This document shows, piece by piece, positions 16,712 through 25,878 of a stretch of DNA of 64,000 nt (its first letter is position 1; each line of letters starts with the position of its first letter). The stretch is taken from positions 1-64,000 of the forward strand of contig NZ_FOMQ01000019.1 in the NCBI RefSeq assembly GCF_900112675.1. The letters run 5' to 3'. Under the pieces are notes generated by a model that saw only the letters and a program-made list of their open reading frames with translations, had not been told where the DNA came from and made no database searches. The position numbers and the translations under genes are program-made. Origin of the DNA: Paracidovorax konjaci. GTDB lineage: Bacteria > Pseudomonadota > Gammaproteobacteria > Burkholderiales > Burkholderiaceae_C.

Positions 16712-17509
16712 TCAATGGCTCCGTGCGAATTGCGGGGTGTGCTGCGGTGCAATGAAGGGCGGGGCGGCGGGAACCTGCGCGGCGCCAATGGTGCCCGCGT
16801 TTTCCAGCAGTTGCAAGGCCAGCCGCTGCAGGTCCTGCGGGTGGTTGGCCCGCAGGGTGGTGGTGTGCAATTCGCTGCCCAGGTGCCGCTCGGCGCAGCG
16901 CTGCAGGGCGGCCAGCACGGCGTGCGCGCGGGCGAAGCTGGCCGGGCGGTCCGTGGGGACCACCGAGGCGACCGTGCACGGCACGCCGGCATGCATCGCC
17001 ATGTGCTTGAGCTGGCGGTAGCTTTGCACGGCATGATCGCCGCCCTCGGCGATCAGCAGCGGGACGGTGGAGGTCTCGCGCACCAACGGGGCGAGCGTTT
17101 CGGCGGGCGCATACACGGCCAGCACCGAATAGGCCCGGAAGAAGGGCTGCAGCGTCTGCTGGGCGGCGAAGGCGTCCACGCTTTGCCGCGCCAGGCGGCG
17201 CAGGCCATAGGCGGCGGGCAGCACGGCCAGCGAAGCGGCCGCGGCGGCGCCCGTGTCCAGCGGCGCGCCGTGCTGCCACGAAGGCGCGGCCAGCAGATGG
17301 GCCAGGCCGGGCGCGGCATCGGTTTCGCGCGCGGTGCCGTCGAGCACGGCCACGGGGTAGCCCATGCGCTGGAGCGCCGAGCACACCTGGAACAGGGTCT
17401 CGAGCCCATAGGCCGCATCCGGCTGCGCCAGGATGGCGACCATGCGCAGTTGCGACTCGGGCATCAGGCCCAGCAGGCTCGCGCCCTGGTGAAAGCTGGC
17501 ATCAAGCAT
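16712..17509 (-). CDS. flhG: FlhG/MinD-like protein lacking the P-loop
   Basis: FlhG (FleN) normally is a MinD-type ATPase that limits flagellar number and works with FlhF. This 265-residue product is in the right place: its ATG overlaps the flhF stop by 8 bp and fliA follows 4 bp later. It has a MinD-like beginning (MVAILAQPDAAYGLETLFQV, GYPVAVLDG) and a C-terminal pattern (STVPLLIAEGGDHAVQSYRQ). However, the Walker A motif KGGVGKT is absent: the loop reads QPDAAYGLET, with no lysine. It may therefore be a non-catalytic paralogue. The gene name is positional. Confidence 0.6.
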   Translation of the reverse strand: MLDASFHQGASLLGLMPESQLRMVAILAQPDAAYGLETLFQVCSALQRMGYPVAVLDGTARETDAAPGLAHLLAAPSWQHGAPLDTGAAAAASLAVLPAAYGLRRLARQSVDAFAAQQTLQPFFRAYSVLAVYAPAETLAPLVRETSTVPLLIAEGGDHAVQSYRQLKHMAMHAGVPCTVASVVPTDRPASFARAHAVLAALQRCAERHLGSELHTTTLRANHPQDLQRLALQLLENAGTIGAAQVPAAPPFIAPQHTPQFARSH

Positions 17510-19061
17510 CGACCAGTCCCCTTTCCATGGCCATCTCTGGCGAGTGCGAGAAGAAGAAGTTCAGGTCCGACGCCTTGGGATCGAAGGCCGACTTGGCGGG
17601 CGAGCGCATCGACGTGGCGATGAGCTTGTGCGCGTCGGCGGCTTCCCAGTCCTCGGGCACGCGCTGGCCGTTGGTCACGCCGCGCAGCACCATCTGGTGG
17701 CGGATCAGCGCGTCGACGGCCGGGCCGAGCTTCACGGCTTCGTCCACCTTGGAGAGGATGGCCTGTTGCGAGCCTTCGGTCCTGAAGCCCGTGAGCACGT
17801 CGTCCAGCGTATCGCCGTGGCAGCCGGCGTTCAGCACCAGCAGGCGGTTCACGCCGGGCAGGTCGAGCACGTTGAGCATGTCGCGCTTGCGCGGATCGCG
17901 CGGCGCCACGCCCGTGGTGTCGATGAGCACCATCTTCTTGCCGGCCAGCAGGCCCAGCAGGTCCTGCAGGGCGGCGCGGTCGTGCGCGAGGTGGGCCACC
18001 ACGCCGAGCATGCGGCCATAGGTGCGCAGCTGCTCGTGGGCGCCGACGCGGTAGGTGTCGAGCGTGATGAGCCCCACGCTCGCAGGGCCGTGGATGCGGG
18101 CGCAGAGCGCGGCCAGCTTGGCGGTGGTCGTGGTCTTGCCCACGCCCGTGGCGCCGACCATCGCGTACACGCCGCCTTCTTCGTACAGGGGGCGGGCGTG
18201 CGCGTCGGTCTTGAGGTTGCGCTCCAGCACGTCCATGAGCCAGCGCACGGCCTCGGCCGCGCCCAGTTCCTCGGGCAGGCGCTCCAGGACGGCCCGGGCG
18301 AGCGACGGCGAATAGCCCGCGCGGATGAGCTTGAGCATCAGATTGGACTGGATCGGGTTCTGCCGGGCCTGGCCGAGCCAGGCGAGCGTGTTGAAACGGT
18401 CCTCGATGAGGTCCTTCATCGACTGCAGCTCGTTCATGAGGTTCTGCTGCCCCGACTCCTGCGCCAGCGACGGCACGATGGGCGACTGCACGCGGCGTTC
18501 GCGCACGGGCTCGGGCGGCAGGCCCATGGGAATGGAGGCGCGCAGCGGGTTGTGGCGCTGCACGGGTGCGCTGGCGGCCGCGGGCGGCGGGCTGGCGCGT
18601 TCGGGCGTGCGCGGCTGGGGCGCGCGGGCCGCGGGCATGCGCTCGGGCATGGCCTGCTCTTCCACCATCGGTTCGGGCGAGCCGTGCAGGGCCTCGTGGC
18701 GGCGGCGCAGCATGCGTTCGCGCACATAGTCCTGGAAGGAGAGCGTGCTCATCGCGAGCTGCTCGGTGTCCTGGGCCACGGGGTTGCGCGGGGCTTCGGC
18801 GCGGGGCGCGGGGCGCGCCGGGCGGCTCGATTGCGAGGGGTTGGCGGCCATGTCGGCGGCGCGCTCCTGCAGGCGGGAGCCGGCCTGGGGCGGCTCGGGG
18901 GTGTTCTCCAGCGACGAGAGGGTGTCTTCCGCGGTGGCCATCACCTCGACGCCGCCGGCGATCTGGCGGTTCGAGAGGATGAGGGTGCCGTCTCCGAAGG
19001 CCATGCGCGCCTTGGCCAGGGCCTCACGCGAGGTGGGGGCGGTAAAGCGTTTGATGTTCAT
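17502..19061 (-). CDS. flhF: Flagellar SRP-type GTPase FlhF
   Basis: FlhF is an SRP-family GTPase that sets the site of polar flagellum assembly. The product is 519 residues. The N-terminus MNIKRFTAPTSREALAKARM is the FlhF B-domain start. A long Pro/Arg-rich linker follows (about 55-200), then an N domain and the G domain with P-loop GATGVGKT (303-310) and later VLIDTTGVAPRD. The start overlaps the flhA stop (ATGA), and the stop overlaps the flhG-like start, showing tight translational coupling. Confidence 0.96.
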   Translation of the reverse strand: MNIKRFTAPTSREALAKARMAFGDGTLILSNRQIAGGVEVMATAEDTLSSLENTPEPPQAGSRLQERAADMAANPSQSSRPARPAPRAEAPRNPVAQDTEQLAMSTLSFQDYVRERMLRRRHEALHGSPEPMVEEQAMPERMPAARAPQPRTPERASPPPAAASAPVQRHNPLRASIPMGLPPEPVRERRVQSPIVPSLAQESGQQNLMNELQSMKDLIEDRFNTLAWLGQARQNPIQSNLMLKLIRAGYSPSLARAVLERLPEELGAAEAVRWLMDVLERNLKTDAHARPLYEEGGVYAMVGATGVGKTTTTAKLAALCARIHGPASVGLITLDTYRVGAHEQLRTYGRMLGVVAHLAHDRAALQDLLGLLAGKKMVLIDTTGVAPRDPRKRDMLNVLDLPGVNRLLVLNAGCHGDTLDDVLTGFRTEGSQQAILSKVDEAVKLGPAVDALIRHQMVLRGVTNGQRVPEDWEAADAHKLIATSMRSPAKSAFDPKASDLNFFFSHSPEMAMERGLVDA

Positions 19062-21139
19062 GCTGCACCTTTGAGGATCGGGCCAATGCGGATGGTGTGG
19101 GTTTCAGGGATCTCGCTGTGGGCGAGCACCTGCAGGCGGGGAGCCACCCGGCGCACGAGGCGCGAGACGGCGTTGCGGATGGCGTCGGGCACCAGCAGGC
19201 AGGCGGGCATGCCCATTTCTTCCTGCTTCATGGCCACTTCGGCTGCCTTCTGCGTGAGGATGTCGGCCACGCCCGGGTCGAGCGAGGGGCCGCCGGCGTT
19301 GCCCAGGGCCTGCACCAGCAGGCGCTCCAGGCCGGGCTCGATGGCGATCACGTTCAGCTCCCGGGTGGGGCCGTAGATCTGCTGCACGATGGCCGGCGAG
19401 AGGGCGATGCGCACGCGGCGCGCCAGCTCCACCGGGTCGGCGACGCTGCCCGCATGCTCGGCGAGGGTTTCGATGATGGTGCGGATGTCCCGGATGTGGA
19501 CGGACTCTTCCAGCAGCAGCTGGAGGACCTTCTGGAACGTTGCGATCGACACCATTTTGGGAACCACTTCCTCGATGAGCTTGGGGGCCAGCTTGCTGAC
19601 ATGTTCCACGAGCTGCTGCGTTTCCGTGCGGCTCAGGAGCTTGGCTGCCTGGACTTGCATCAAGTGTGACAAATGGGTGGCCATGACGGTTTCGGAATCA
19701 ACGACCGTAAAACCCGCCATTTGTGCCGCTTCCTTCTGGTGATCGTCGATCCAGTGCGCCGGCAGGCCGAAGGCCGGGTCGGTCGTGGGCGTGCCGATCA
19801 GCGGCGTGCTGATGCCGCCGGGGTTGATCGCCAGGAACATCCCGGGGAAGGCCTCGCCGTCGCCCACCACCACGCCGCGCAGCGTGATGCGGTAGGCGCT
19901 GGGCTTGAGTTCGAGGTTGTCGCGCACGTGCACTGCCGGCGGCAGGAAGCCCACTTCCTGGGCGAACTTGCGGCGCACACCCTTGATGCGCGTGAGCAGG
20001 TCGCCCTGGCGGCTCTTGTCCACCAGGGAGATCAGGCGGTAGCCCAGCTCCAGGCCCAGCAGGTCCACGGGCTGTAGGTCGTCCCAGGTGGCCTCGCCGT
20101 CGGTCACTGGCGCGGGCGGCGCCTCGACCGGCTTGGGGGCGTTGGCGCGCTGGTGCAGCAGCCAGGCGGCATAGCCGATGCCGCCGCCCAGGATCAGGAA
20201 CACCGCGTGCGGCATGCCGGGAATCAGGCCCAGCAGGATCAGGATGCTGGCGGCCACGCCGAGCACGCGTGGCGACATGAAGAGCTGCTGCACGATTTGG
20301 CGGCCCATGTCCTCTTCCTTGCCGACGCGCGAGACCACCATGGCGGCGGCCACCGAGATCAGCAGGCCGGGGATCTGCGCCACCAGCGCATCGCCCACCG
20401 CCAGCAGGATGTAGCTGTTGGCCGCCTGCCCGGCCGAGAGGTCGTGCTGCAGCATGCCGATGGCGAAGCCGCCCACGATATTGATGAGCAGGATCAGGAT
20501 GCCGGCGATGGCGTCGCCGCGCACGAACTTCGAGGCACCGTCCATCGAGCCGAAGAAGTTGGCCTCTTCCTGCACTTCCAGGCGGCGGCGCTTGGCCTCC
20601 TTCTCGTCGATCAGGCCGGCGTTCAGGTCGGCGTCCACCGCCATCTGCTTGCCGGGCATGGCGTCCAGCGTGAACCGGGCCGACACCTCGGCGATGCGCT
20701 CCGCGCCCTTGGTCACCACCACGAAGTTGATCACCACCAGGATGGCGAACACGATCAGCCCGACGGCGAAGTTGCCGCCGATCAGGAAGTGCCCGAAGGC
20801 CTCGATCACTGCGCCGGCCGCGCCCGGACCGGTGTGGCCTTCCAGCAGCACGACGCGCGTGGACGCCACGTTCAGAGACAGCCGCATCAGCGTGGTGAGC
20901 AGCAGCACGGACGGGAAGGCCGCGAAGTCCAGCGGCCGGATCATGTAGGCGGCCACCATCATCACCATCAGCGCGACGGCGATGTTGAGCGTGAAGAACG
21001 TGTCCAGCAGCCAGGCCGGGATCGGCAGCACCATGAGCGCCAGGATGGCGACCACCAGGATCGGGGCCGACATGCCCTGCAGCATGGAGGCATTGGTGCC
21101 CGCCCATTGGCGGACGTTGCTCATCGTGGGAGTCTTCAT
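19058..21139 (-). CDS. flhA: Flagellar type III export gate protein FlhA
   Basis: FlhA is the large export-gate membrane protein. The product is 693 residues. The N-terminal half has about eight membrane segments (PILVVAILALMVLPIPAWLL onward) and the FHIPEP-region signature RFTLDAMPGKQMAVDADLNA with the following GLIDEKEAKRRR. The cytoplasmic C-terminal domain (about 350-690) binds chaperone-substrate complexes. The start overlaps the flhB stop by 4 bp and the stop overlaps the flhF start by 4 bp. Confidence 0.97.
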   Translation of the reverse strand: MKTPTMSNVRQWAGTNASMLQGMSAPILVVAILALMVLPIPAWLLDTFFTLNIAVALMVMMVAAYMIRPLDFAAFPSVLLLTTLMRLSLNVASTRVVLLEGHTGPGAAGAVIEAFGHFLIGGNFAVGLIVFAILVVINFVVVTKGAERIAEVSARFTLDAMPGKQMAVDADLNAGLIDEKEAKRRRLEVQEEANFFGSMDGASKFVRGDAIAGILILLINIVGGFAIGMLQHDLSAGQAANSYILLAVGDALVAQIPGLLISVAAAMVVSRVGKEEDMGRQIVQQLFMSPRVLGVAASILILLGLIPGMPHAVFLILGGGIGYAAWLLHQRANAPKPVEAPPAPVTDGEATWDDLQPVDLLGLELGYRLISLVDKSRQGDLLTRIKGVRRKFAQEVGFLPPAVHVRDNLELKPSAYRITLRGVVVGDGEAFPGMFLAINPGGISTPLIGTPTTDPAFGLPAHWIDDHQKEAAQMAGFTVVDSETVMATHLSHLMQVQAAKLLSRTETQQLVEHVSKLAPKLIEEVVPKMVSIATFQKVLQLLLEESVHIRDIRTIIETLAEHAGSVADPVELARRVRIALSPAIVQQIYGPTRELNVIAIEPGLERLLVQALGNAGGPSLDPGVADILTQKAAEVAMKQEEMGMPACLLVPDAIRNAVSRLVRRVAPRLQVLAHSEIPETHTIRIGPILKGAA

Positions 21140-22308
21140 GGCGCGTCACCTGCGGTGGATGCGGCGGACGGGGCGATCTTCGTGAGCGGATCGAGTTCCG
21201 GCGGCACGAACGGGTCGGGCTGGGCGTCGGGCATGCGGCCCTCGCCGCGCAGCGCGGCCTTGAGGCGGTACACGTAGGCCAGGATCTGCGCCACGGCCGC
21301 GTAGAGCTGGGCGGGGATCGGCTGCTCCAGCTCGGCATTGGCGTAGAGCGCACGTGCCAGCATGGGCGACTGCAGCACCGGCACGGAATTCTGGTTGGCC
21401 AGCTCGCGGATCTTGAACGCCAGCAGGTCGGTGCCCTTGGACACCACCTGGGGGGCGCCCATCGTCGCTTCGTCGTAGCGCAGCGCCACGGCATAGTGGG
21501 TGGGGTTCATCACCACGAAGTCGGCCTTGGCCACGTTGGCGAGGCTGGCGCGGTTGGCGATCTCGCGGGCGCGCTGGCGCTGGCGGCCCTTGACCTCGGG
21601 GCTGCCCTCGGACTGCTTGTGCTCCTGCTTCACTTCCTCGTGCGACATCTTCTGGCGCGACTTGAAGAAGAAGGCCTGGAGCGGCACGTCGATGACCGCC
21701 GCGATGAACACCACCAGCAGCATCAGCCCGACGCCGCCGGCGATCCATTCGCCCACGTGGCGCAGCGAGACCGGGGAGGGCTGCAGCACCAGCATCGCGA
21801 CCTTCTCGATGCTGCTGCTCATGAAGTTCCACGCCACGGCCGCGAGGATGCAGGTCATCAGCACCATCTTGAGCACCGTGACCATCTGCTGCTTGGAAAA
21901 CAGGTTCGCGAACCCGGAGATGGGGTTGAGCCGGCTGAAGTTGGGCATCACCGGCTTGAAGGTGAACAGCCAGCCGCCCGAGCCGATGGCGCTGGCGACG
22001 GTGGCCACGGCGGTGAGCAGGGCGAAGGCGGCGCTGGCCCCCACGCCGACGATGGTCATGTCCTGCAGGCGCTGCAGCATGGACCCCGTGGCATGCACCG
22101 TCTCGGCGTTGAACGCCATGTGGTGGGCGATGGCGCGCTGCAGGTGCTCGATGAGCGTGGGCGCCAGCGCATAGGTGCTGACCGCGCCCATGCCGAGGAT
22201 GGCGATGTGGGAGAGATCGCGGGACCGCGCGGCCTGGCCCTCCTCGCGCGCTTGCTGGAGCTTGCGCTCGGTCGCGGGTAGCTGTTTGTCTTGGCTGGAG
22301 GAGTCCAT
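21136..22308 (-). CDS. flhB: Flagellar export switch protein FlhB
   Basis: FlhB is the export-gate component that switches substrate specificity from rod/hook to filament after hook completion. The product is 390 residues with four membrane segments in the first ~215 residues and a cytoplasmic domain carrying the autocleavage motif NPTH (268-271). It is the first gene of the flhB-flhA-flhF-flhG-fliA operon. A FlhDC-box-like inverted repeat lies 50-85 bp upstream. Confidence 0.97.
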   Translation of the reverse strand: MDSSSQDKQLPATERKLQQAREEGQAARSRDLSHIAILGMGAVSTYALAPTLIEHLQRAIAHHMAFNAETVHATGSMLQRLQDMTIVGVGASAAFALLTAVATVASAIGSGGWLFTFKPVMPNFSRLNPISGFANLFSKQQMVTVLKMVLMTCILAAVAWNFMSSSIEKVAMLVLQPSPVSLRHVGEWIAGGVGLMLLVVFIAAVIDVPLQAFFFKSRQKMSHEEVKQEHKQSEGSPEVKGRQRQRAREIANRASLANVAKADFVVMNPTHYAVALRYDEATMGAPQVVSKGTDLLAFKIRELANQNSVPVLQSPMLARALYANAELEQPIPAQLYAAVAQILAYVYRLKAALRGEGRMPDAQPDPFVPPELDPLTKIAPSAASTAGDAP

Positions 22309-22356
22309 GGTGGCATGACGGCTGGGTCATGCCAATTGTCGTGAGGGGCTCCGGAA

Positions 22357-22394
22357 TCTAAAGCGCGAATAGACGGCCCGGGAGGCGTTTATTC
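22357..22394 (-). promoter_or_regulatory. FlhDC-box-like inverted repeat upstream of flhB
   Basis: TCTAAAGCGCGAA (22357-22369, shared with the flgB/flgA region) runs into an inverted repeat: GAATAGACG (22367-22375), a 10-nt spacer, and CGTTTATTC (22386-22394), with 8 of 9 positions paired. Arm sequence, spacing and the preceding AAAGCG agree with the FlhD4C2 binding consensus known from enterobacteria. It is positioned for class II activation of flhB. Confidence 0.65.
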
Positions 22395-22630
22395 CGGCCT
22401 GCCCGCTGGGCATCGTCGCGCAGGCATTGCATGGCAGTTGCTATCGAATATATAGCAAACTATTCAATGAATCCGGCGGCATGGAGCAGAAAACACCCTG
22501 AATGGGTAGGCGCATCCCCGGTGGCCGCCCGGAGCGCCTTCTTCCCCCGTGCCCCATGGCCGCGTGGCACCGCGCCGCACGGCCGTGGGGTACGGCCGCA
22601 GGCGGGTGGGGGAACCGCGGAGGGAGGCGA
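22395..22630. other. Intergenic region cheZ-flhB, remainder
   Basis: Apart from the box at 22357-22394 and the 45-bp repeat at 22438-22482, this stretch downstream of cheZ shows no coding frame with appropriate codon use. A GC-rich imperfect inverted region lies at about 22555-22600, but no convincing terminator with a U-tract was found. Confidence 0.4.
22438..22482 (-). repeat. 45-bp dispersed intergenic repeat, copy B
   Basis: This copy is in the opposite orientation to copies A (8421-8465) and C (47528-47572). The first 32 bases are identical to copy A. The loop of the terminal TTGCTAT/ATAGCAA palindrome differs. It lies between the cheZ 3' end and the flhB promoter region. Confidence 0.85.
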
Positions 22631-23257
22631 TCAGAAGCCGAGGCTGGCCAGCAGGTCGTCGACTTCGGACTGGTTGGAGACGATGTTGGGGGTGTTCTCC
22701 GGGTCCACCACCGGGCCGGCGAGGTGCTCGCGGCGGGGTTCGGGAGGCGGTGCCACCGGCTGGGCCTGGGGCGGAGCGGTCTGGATGAGCAGCTGGACCA
22801 GCTGCTGCTCGATGGTGCCGGCCAGATTGACCACGCGCGCGATCACCTGCCCGGTGAGGTCGTGGAAATCCTGGGCCATCATGATCTCGGTGAGATGCAC
22901 GTCGGCTTCCTTGGTGACGCGTTCCACGTCGTGCAGGAAGTTCATGATCTCGCCCTTGGCCACCGCGGCCACGGGATCCTTGATGAGCGACGCCACCACG
23001 CGGCGCGTCTCCTCGGCGATGAAATCGTGCTGGGCCTTGGCCTGCTCGACGCGGCTGAGCACCTTCTCGGCCGCCTCGCCCGTGAGACGGGCGATATAGG
23101 ACAGGCGGCTCTGGGCGTCGGGCAACTCGCCCACGGTGCCGCGCAACTGGTCGGCATACCCCAGCTCGCTCAGCGCATCGTGCAGCTGGCGGGTGAGAAC
23201 GCCGATCTTGTTGTGAACGTCCGTGGACTCCGGGGGGGTGTGGTCCGGCGTGTCCAT
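22631..23257 (-). CDS. cheZ: CheY-P phosphatase CheZ
   Basis: CheZ dephosphorylates CheY-P and so resets the motor signal. The product is 208 residues from ATG 23257, two bases after the cheY stop. The catalytic segment AQDFHDLTGQ (128-137) contains the conserved Asp and Gln (D133, Q137) of the DxxxQ motif. The C-terminal CheY-binding peptide SEVDDLLASLGF is intact after a Pro-rich linker. It is the last gene of motA-motB-cheY-cheZ. Confidence 0.95.
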   Translation of the reverse strand: MDTPDHTPPESTDVHNKIGVLTRQLHDALSELGYADQLRGTVGELPDAQSRLSYIARLTGEAAEKVLSRVEQAKAQHDFIAEETRRVVASLIKDPVAAVAKGEIMNFLHDVERVTKEADVHLTEIMMAQDFHDLTGQVIARVVNLAGTIEQQLVQLLIQTAPPQAQPVAPPPEPRREHLAGPVVDPENTPNIVSNQSEVDDLLASLGF

Positions 23258-23259
23258 GG

Positions 23260-23646
23260 TCAAAGTCCCATTTTCTTGAGGATCAGCGTGACTTTTTCTT
23301 CCAGCGTCGCCTTGGTGAAGGGCTTGACGATGTAGCCGGCCGCCCCGCCCTGGGCCGCCGCGACGATGTCCTCCTTGCGGGCCTCGGCCGTCACCATGAG
23401 GACGGGCAGGTGCTTGAGCTTGTCGTCCTTCTTGATTTCGGCCAGCAGCTGGAACCCGTTCATGTTGGGCATGTTGATGTCGGTGACCACGAAATCGAAC
23501 TTGCTGTTGCGCAGCTTGTTCAGGGCCGCGACGCCATCTTCGGCCTCGTCGGCGTCGGTGAACCCGCTTTCCTTGAGCAGATTGCGCACGATGCGTCGCA
23601 TGGTGGAGAAGTCGTCAACGATCAAAAAGCGAAGGGCAGTGGTCAC
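23260..23646 (-). CDS. cheY: Chemotaxis response regulator CheY
   Basis: CheY-P binds the flagellar switch and changes motor rotation. The product is 128 residues, a stand-alone receiver. The acidic pair D11/D12, phospho-acceptor D56, T86 and K108 are all in place. The start codon is GTG. It lies between motB and cheZ. A second cheY is present at 61864 next to cheA. Confidence 0.96.
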   Translation of the reverse strand: MTTALRFLIVDDFSTMRRIVRNLLKESGFTDADEAEDGVAALNKLRNSKFDFVVTDINMPNMNGFQLLAEIKKDDKLKHLPVLMVTAEARKEDIVAAAQGGAAGYIVKPFTKATLEEKVTLILKKMGL

Positions 23647-23711
23647 GGGGACCCTTTCGGTCGGAAATTGCAGGAGATATTGTCAGGGGCAGCCGGTTTG
23701 GTGACAAGACG

Positions 23712-24650
23712 TTACGGCTGCTGGGTGGATGCGGGATTTTCCCGCTTTTCCGCGGCCAGGTCCGCTACCGGGATGGAAGGCGTCTGTTTTCCGAGAAGCC
23801 GTTCCTCGGCTTCCTTGGTCAGGACCGTGATGCTGATGCGCCGGTTCACGGGCGCACGGGGGGTGGCGGGTTCCAGCAGATCGCTGGCCGCCAGGCCGAC
23901 GACGCGGCCCAGCTTGGCGTCGGGCATGCCCGCCGCCACGAGTTCGCGCCGGGAGGCGTTGGCCCGGTCGGCCGAAAGCTCCCAGTTGCTGTAGCCGCGA
24001 TCGCCGTTGCCGTAGGGGGCGGCGTCGGTATGGCCGGCCAGGCTGATGCGGTTTTCCACCCCGCCGAGGGCGGCGCCGATTTCACGCAGGATGTCGCGCA
24101 TGTAGGGTTTTACCAACGCACTGCCGCTGTCGAACATGGGGCGGTTCTGGTCGTCCACGATCTGGATCTGCAGCCCGTCGGTGGTCACGTCGATCCGGAT
24201 CTGGGAGCGGAACTCCTTCAGGCGCGGGTTTTCGGAGATCAGCGCGTCGATCTTGGCCTGCAGCGACTTGATGCGCATCTGGTCGACGCGGGCCTGCTCG
24301 GCGCGCGCGGCCTCGATGTTGGCGCGGCGGCTGGTGGCCGTGTCGGATTCGGAGCGGCGCACCTGCCCGTGCACCTTGGAGAGGTCGTTGCCGCCGCCGG
24401 GAATGATGCTGGAGCTGTTGCCGGCCCCGTCGCCGCCCTGCATCGCCACCTTCAGTGGCGAGGCGAAATACGCGGCGATGCCCTGCAGTTCCCCCTTGGC
24501 CGTCGAGCCGAGCAGCCACATGAGCAGGAAGAACGCCATCATGGCCGTCACGAAGTCGGCATACGCGATCTTCCAGGCGCCCCCGTGCACGGCATGGCCG
24601 CCCTTCTTGACGCGCTTGATGATGATCGGCTGGAGTTTCTTGTCTGCCAT
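23712..24650 (-). CDS. motB: Flagellar stator protein MotB
   Basis: MotB anchors the stator to peptidoglycan and forms the proton channel with MotA. The product is 312 residues. One membrane segment follows AWKIAYADFVTAMMAFFLLM, with the essential proton-carrying Asp at D32. The C-terminal OmpA-like domain carries SLAGHTDAAPYG and NWELSADRANASRREL. It follows motA by 30 bp. The Asp and the neighbouring residues suggest a proton-type rather than sodium-type stator. Confidence 0.96.
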   Translation of the reverse strand: MADKKLQPIIIKRVKKGGHAVHGGAWKIAYADFVTAMMAFFLLMWLLGSTAKGELQGIAAYFASPLKVAMQGGDGAGNSSSIIPGGGNDLSKVHGQVRRSESDTATSRRANIEAARAEQARVDQMRIKSLQAKIDALISENPRLKEFRSQIRIDVTTDGLQIQIVDDQNRPMFDSGSALVKPYMRDILREIGAALGGVENRISLAGHTDAAPYGNGDRGYSNWELSADRANASRRELVAAGMPDAKLGRVVGLAASDLLEPATPRAPVNRRISITVLTKEAEERLLGKQTPSIPVADLAAEKRENPASTQQP

Positions 24651-24680
24651 GGCGTGTGCCTCCGGCGTCTTTCCTGGGGG

Positions 24681-25541
24681 TTACTTCTTGCCCTTCACGT
24701 GCCCTTCCAGCTCGGAGAAGCTGGGCCGGTCGGTCGAGAACAGCACCTTGCGGCCGAACTCGATGGCCGTGGCGGGGTTGTAGCCCTGCATGCTGGCCAG
24801 CAGGGTGGTCTTGATGCACTGCAGTTCCTTGGCGGCGTCCTCGAGCTTCTGCTCGACCAGGCCGCCCAGCGGCTCCACCACGCCATAGGCCAGGAGAATC
24901 CCGAGGAAGGTCCCCACCAGTGCGGAGCCGATCATGCCGCCCAGCACCGAGGGCGGCTGGCCCACGGAGCCCATGGTGTTCACCACCCCGAGCACGGCCG
25001 CCACAATGCCGAAGGCGGGCAGGGCGCCCGCCAGCCGCGCCAGCGCCGCCACGGGGGCGTGCGCCTCCTGGTGGTGCGTTTCGATCTCGCTGTCCATCAG
25101 CGCCTCGATCTCGTGGGCGTTCAGGTTGCCCGAGACCATCATGCGCAGGTAATCGGTGGTGAACTCGATCACGTGGTGGTCGCTGCCCACCGTGGGGTAT
25201 TTTTTGAAGATTTCCGACTCGTGGGGCGCTTCCACGTCCTTTTCGATGGCCATGAGGCCTTCCTTGCGCGCCTTCTGCAGGATCTCGTAGAGCATGGCCA
25301 TCAGCTCCATGTAGCGCGCCTTGGTGTACTTGGAACCCTTGAGCGCCATCGGCAGCGCCGCGATGGTGGCCTTGAGCACCTTGGGCTGGTTGTTCACCAC
25401 GAAGGCGCCCAGGGCCCCCCCCAGGATGGTGATGAGTTCGAAGGGCAGGGCGCTCAGCACCACGCCGATGTTCCCGCCGTGCACGATGAACACCCCGAAG
25501 ATGCATCCCAGGCAGACGATATAACCAATGATGACGAACAT
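24681..25541 (-). CDS. motA: Flagellar stator protein MotA
   Basis: MotA forms the ion-conducting stator ring around MotB. The product is 286 residues from MFVIIGYIVCLGCIFGVFIV, the usual length. It has four membrane segments, including the pair containing VVNTMGSVGQPPSVLGGMIG and ALVGTFLGILLAYGVVEPLG with the conserved prolines. It is the first gene of motA-motB-cheY-cheZ and is expressed from a sigma-28 promoter at 25621-25647. Confidence 0.96.
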   Translation of the reverse strand: MFVIIGYIVCLGCIFGVFIVHGGNIGVVLSALPFELITILGGALGAFVVNNQPKVLKATIAALPMALKGSKYTKARYMELMAMLYEILQKARKEGLMAIEKDVEAPHESEIFKKYPTVGSDHHVIEFTTDYLRMMVSGNLNAHEIEALMDSEIETHHQEAHAPVAALARLAGALPAFGIVAAVLGVVNTMGSVGQPPSVLGGMIGSALVGTFLGILLAYGVVEPLGGLVEQKLEDAAKELQCIKTTLLASMQGYNPATAIEFGRKVLFSTDRPSFSELEGHVKGKK

Positions 25542-25878
25542 GCTTGAGTGAGTGCGGCGTGTGCGTGCCCTGCTGGCGGGAGCGGGGAGAAACGAACCTA
25601 ATGTAAATGTATCGAGGTATTTATCGGCCGGAAAACCCCGTTCTGTAGCGCGGGCGCCGCGCCCGGGTTGCAGGCGATGCGACATCCGGACCTTAATGCA
25701 ACACCCGCCGCGGGAGGCCGGCAAGAAAGCACCCAAAAGCTGCGCTTTCATCCCTTTTCCGGTGGCGCCATGTCTCTAGAATGAAACAAACGGTGAGGCT
25801 GCTCGTGCCCGCCGCCTTCTCAGCATGCACCGCCGCGCCATGCGCCGGCACGAAAGTGGCACATGTCGGCAGCAATCC
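25542..25878. other. Divergent intergenic region motA / glycosylation island
   Basis: These 337 bp hold the sigma-28 promoter for motA on the minus strand (25621-25647). On the plus strand a possible sigma-70 promoter, TTTTCC (25755-25760)-N16-TAGAAT (25777-25782), lies about 100 bp upstream of the first island gene. The latter match is only moderate. Confidence 0.4.
25621..25647 (-). promoter_or_regulatory. Sigma-28 (FliA) promoter of motA
   Basis: On the minus strand TACAGAAC, an 11-nt spacer and a perfect GCCGATAA -10 element (25621-25628 on the plus strand read as TTATCGGC) match the FliA consensus. It lies 80 bp upstream of motA. Confidence 0.85.
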
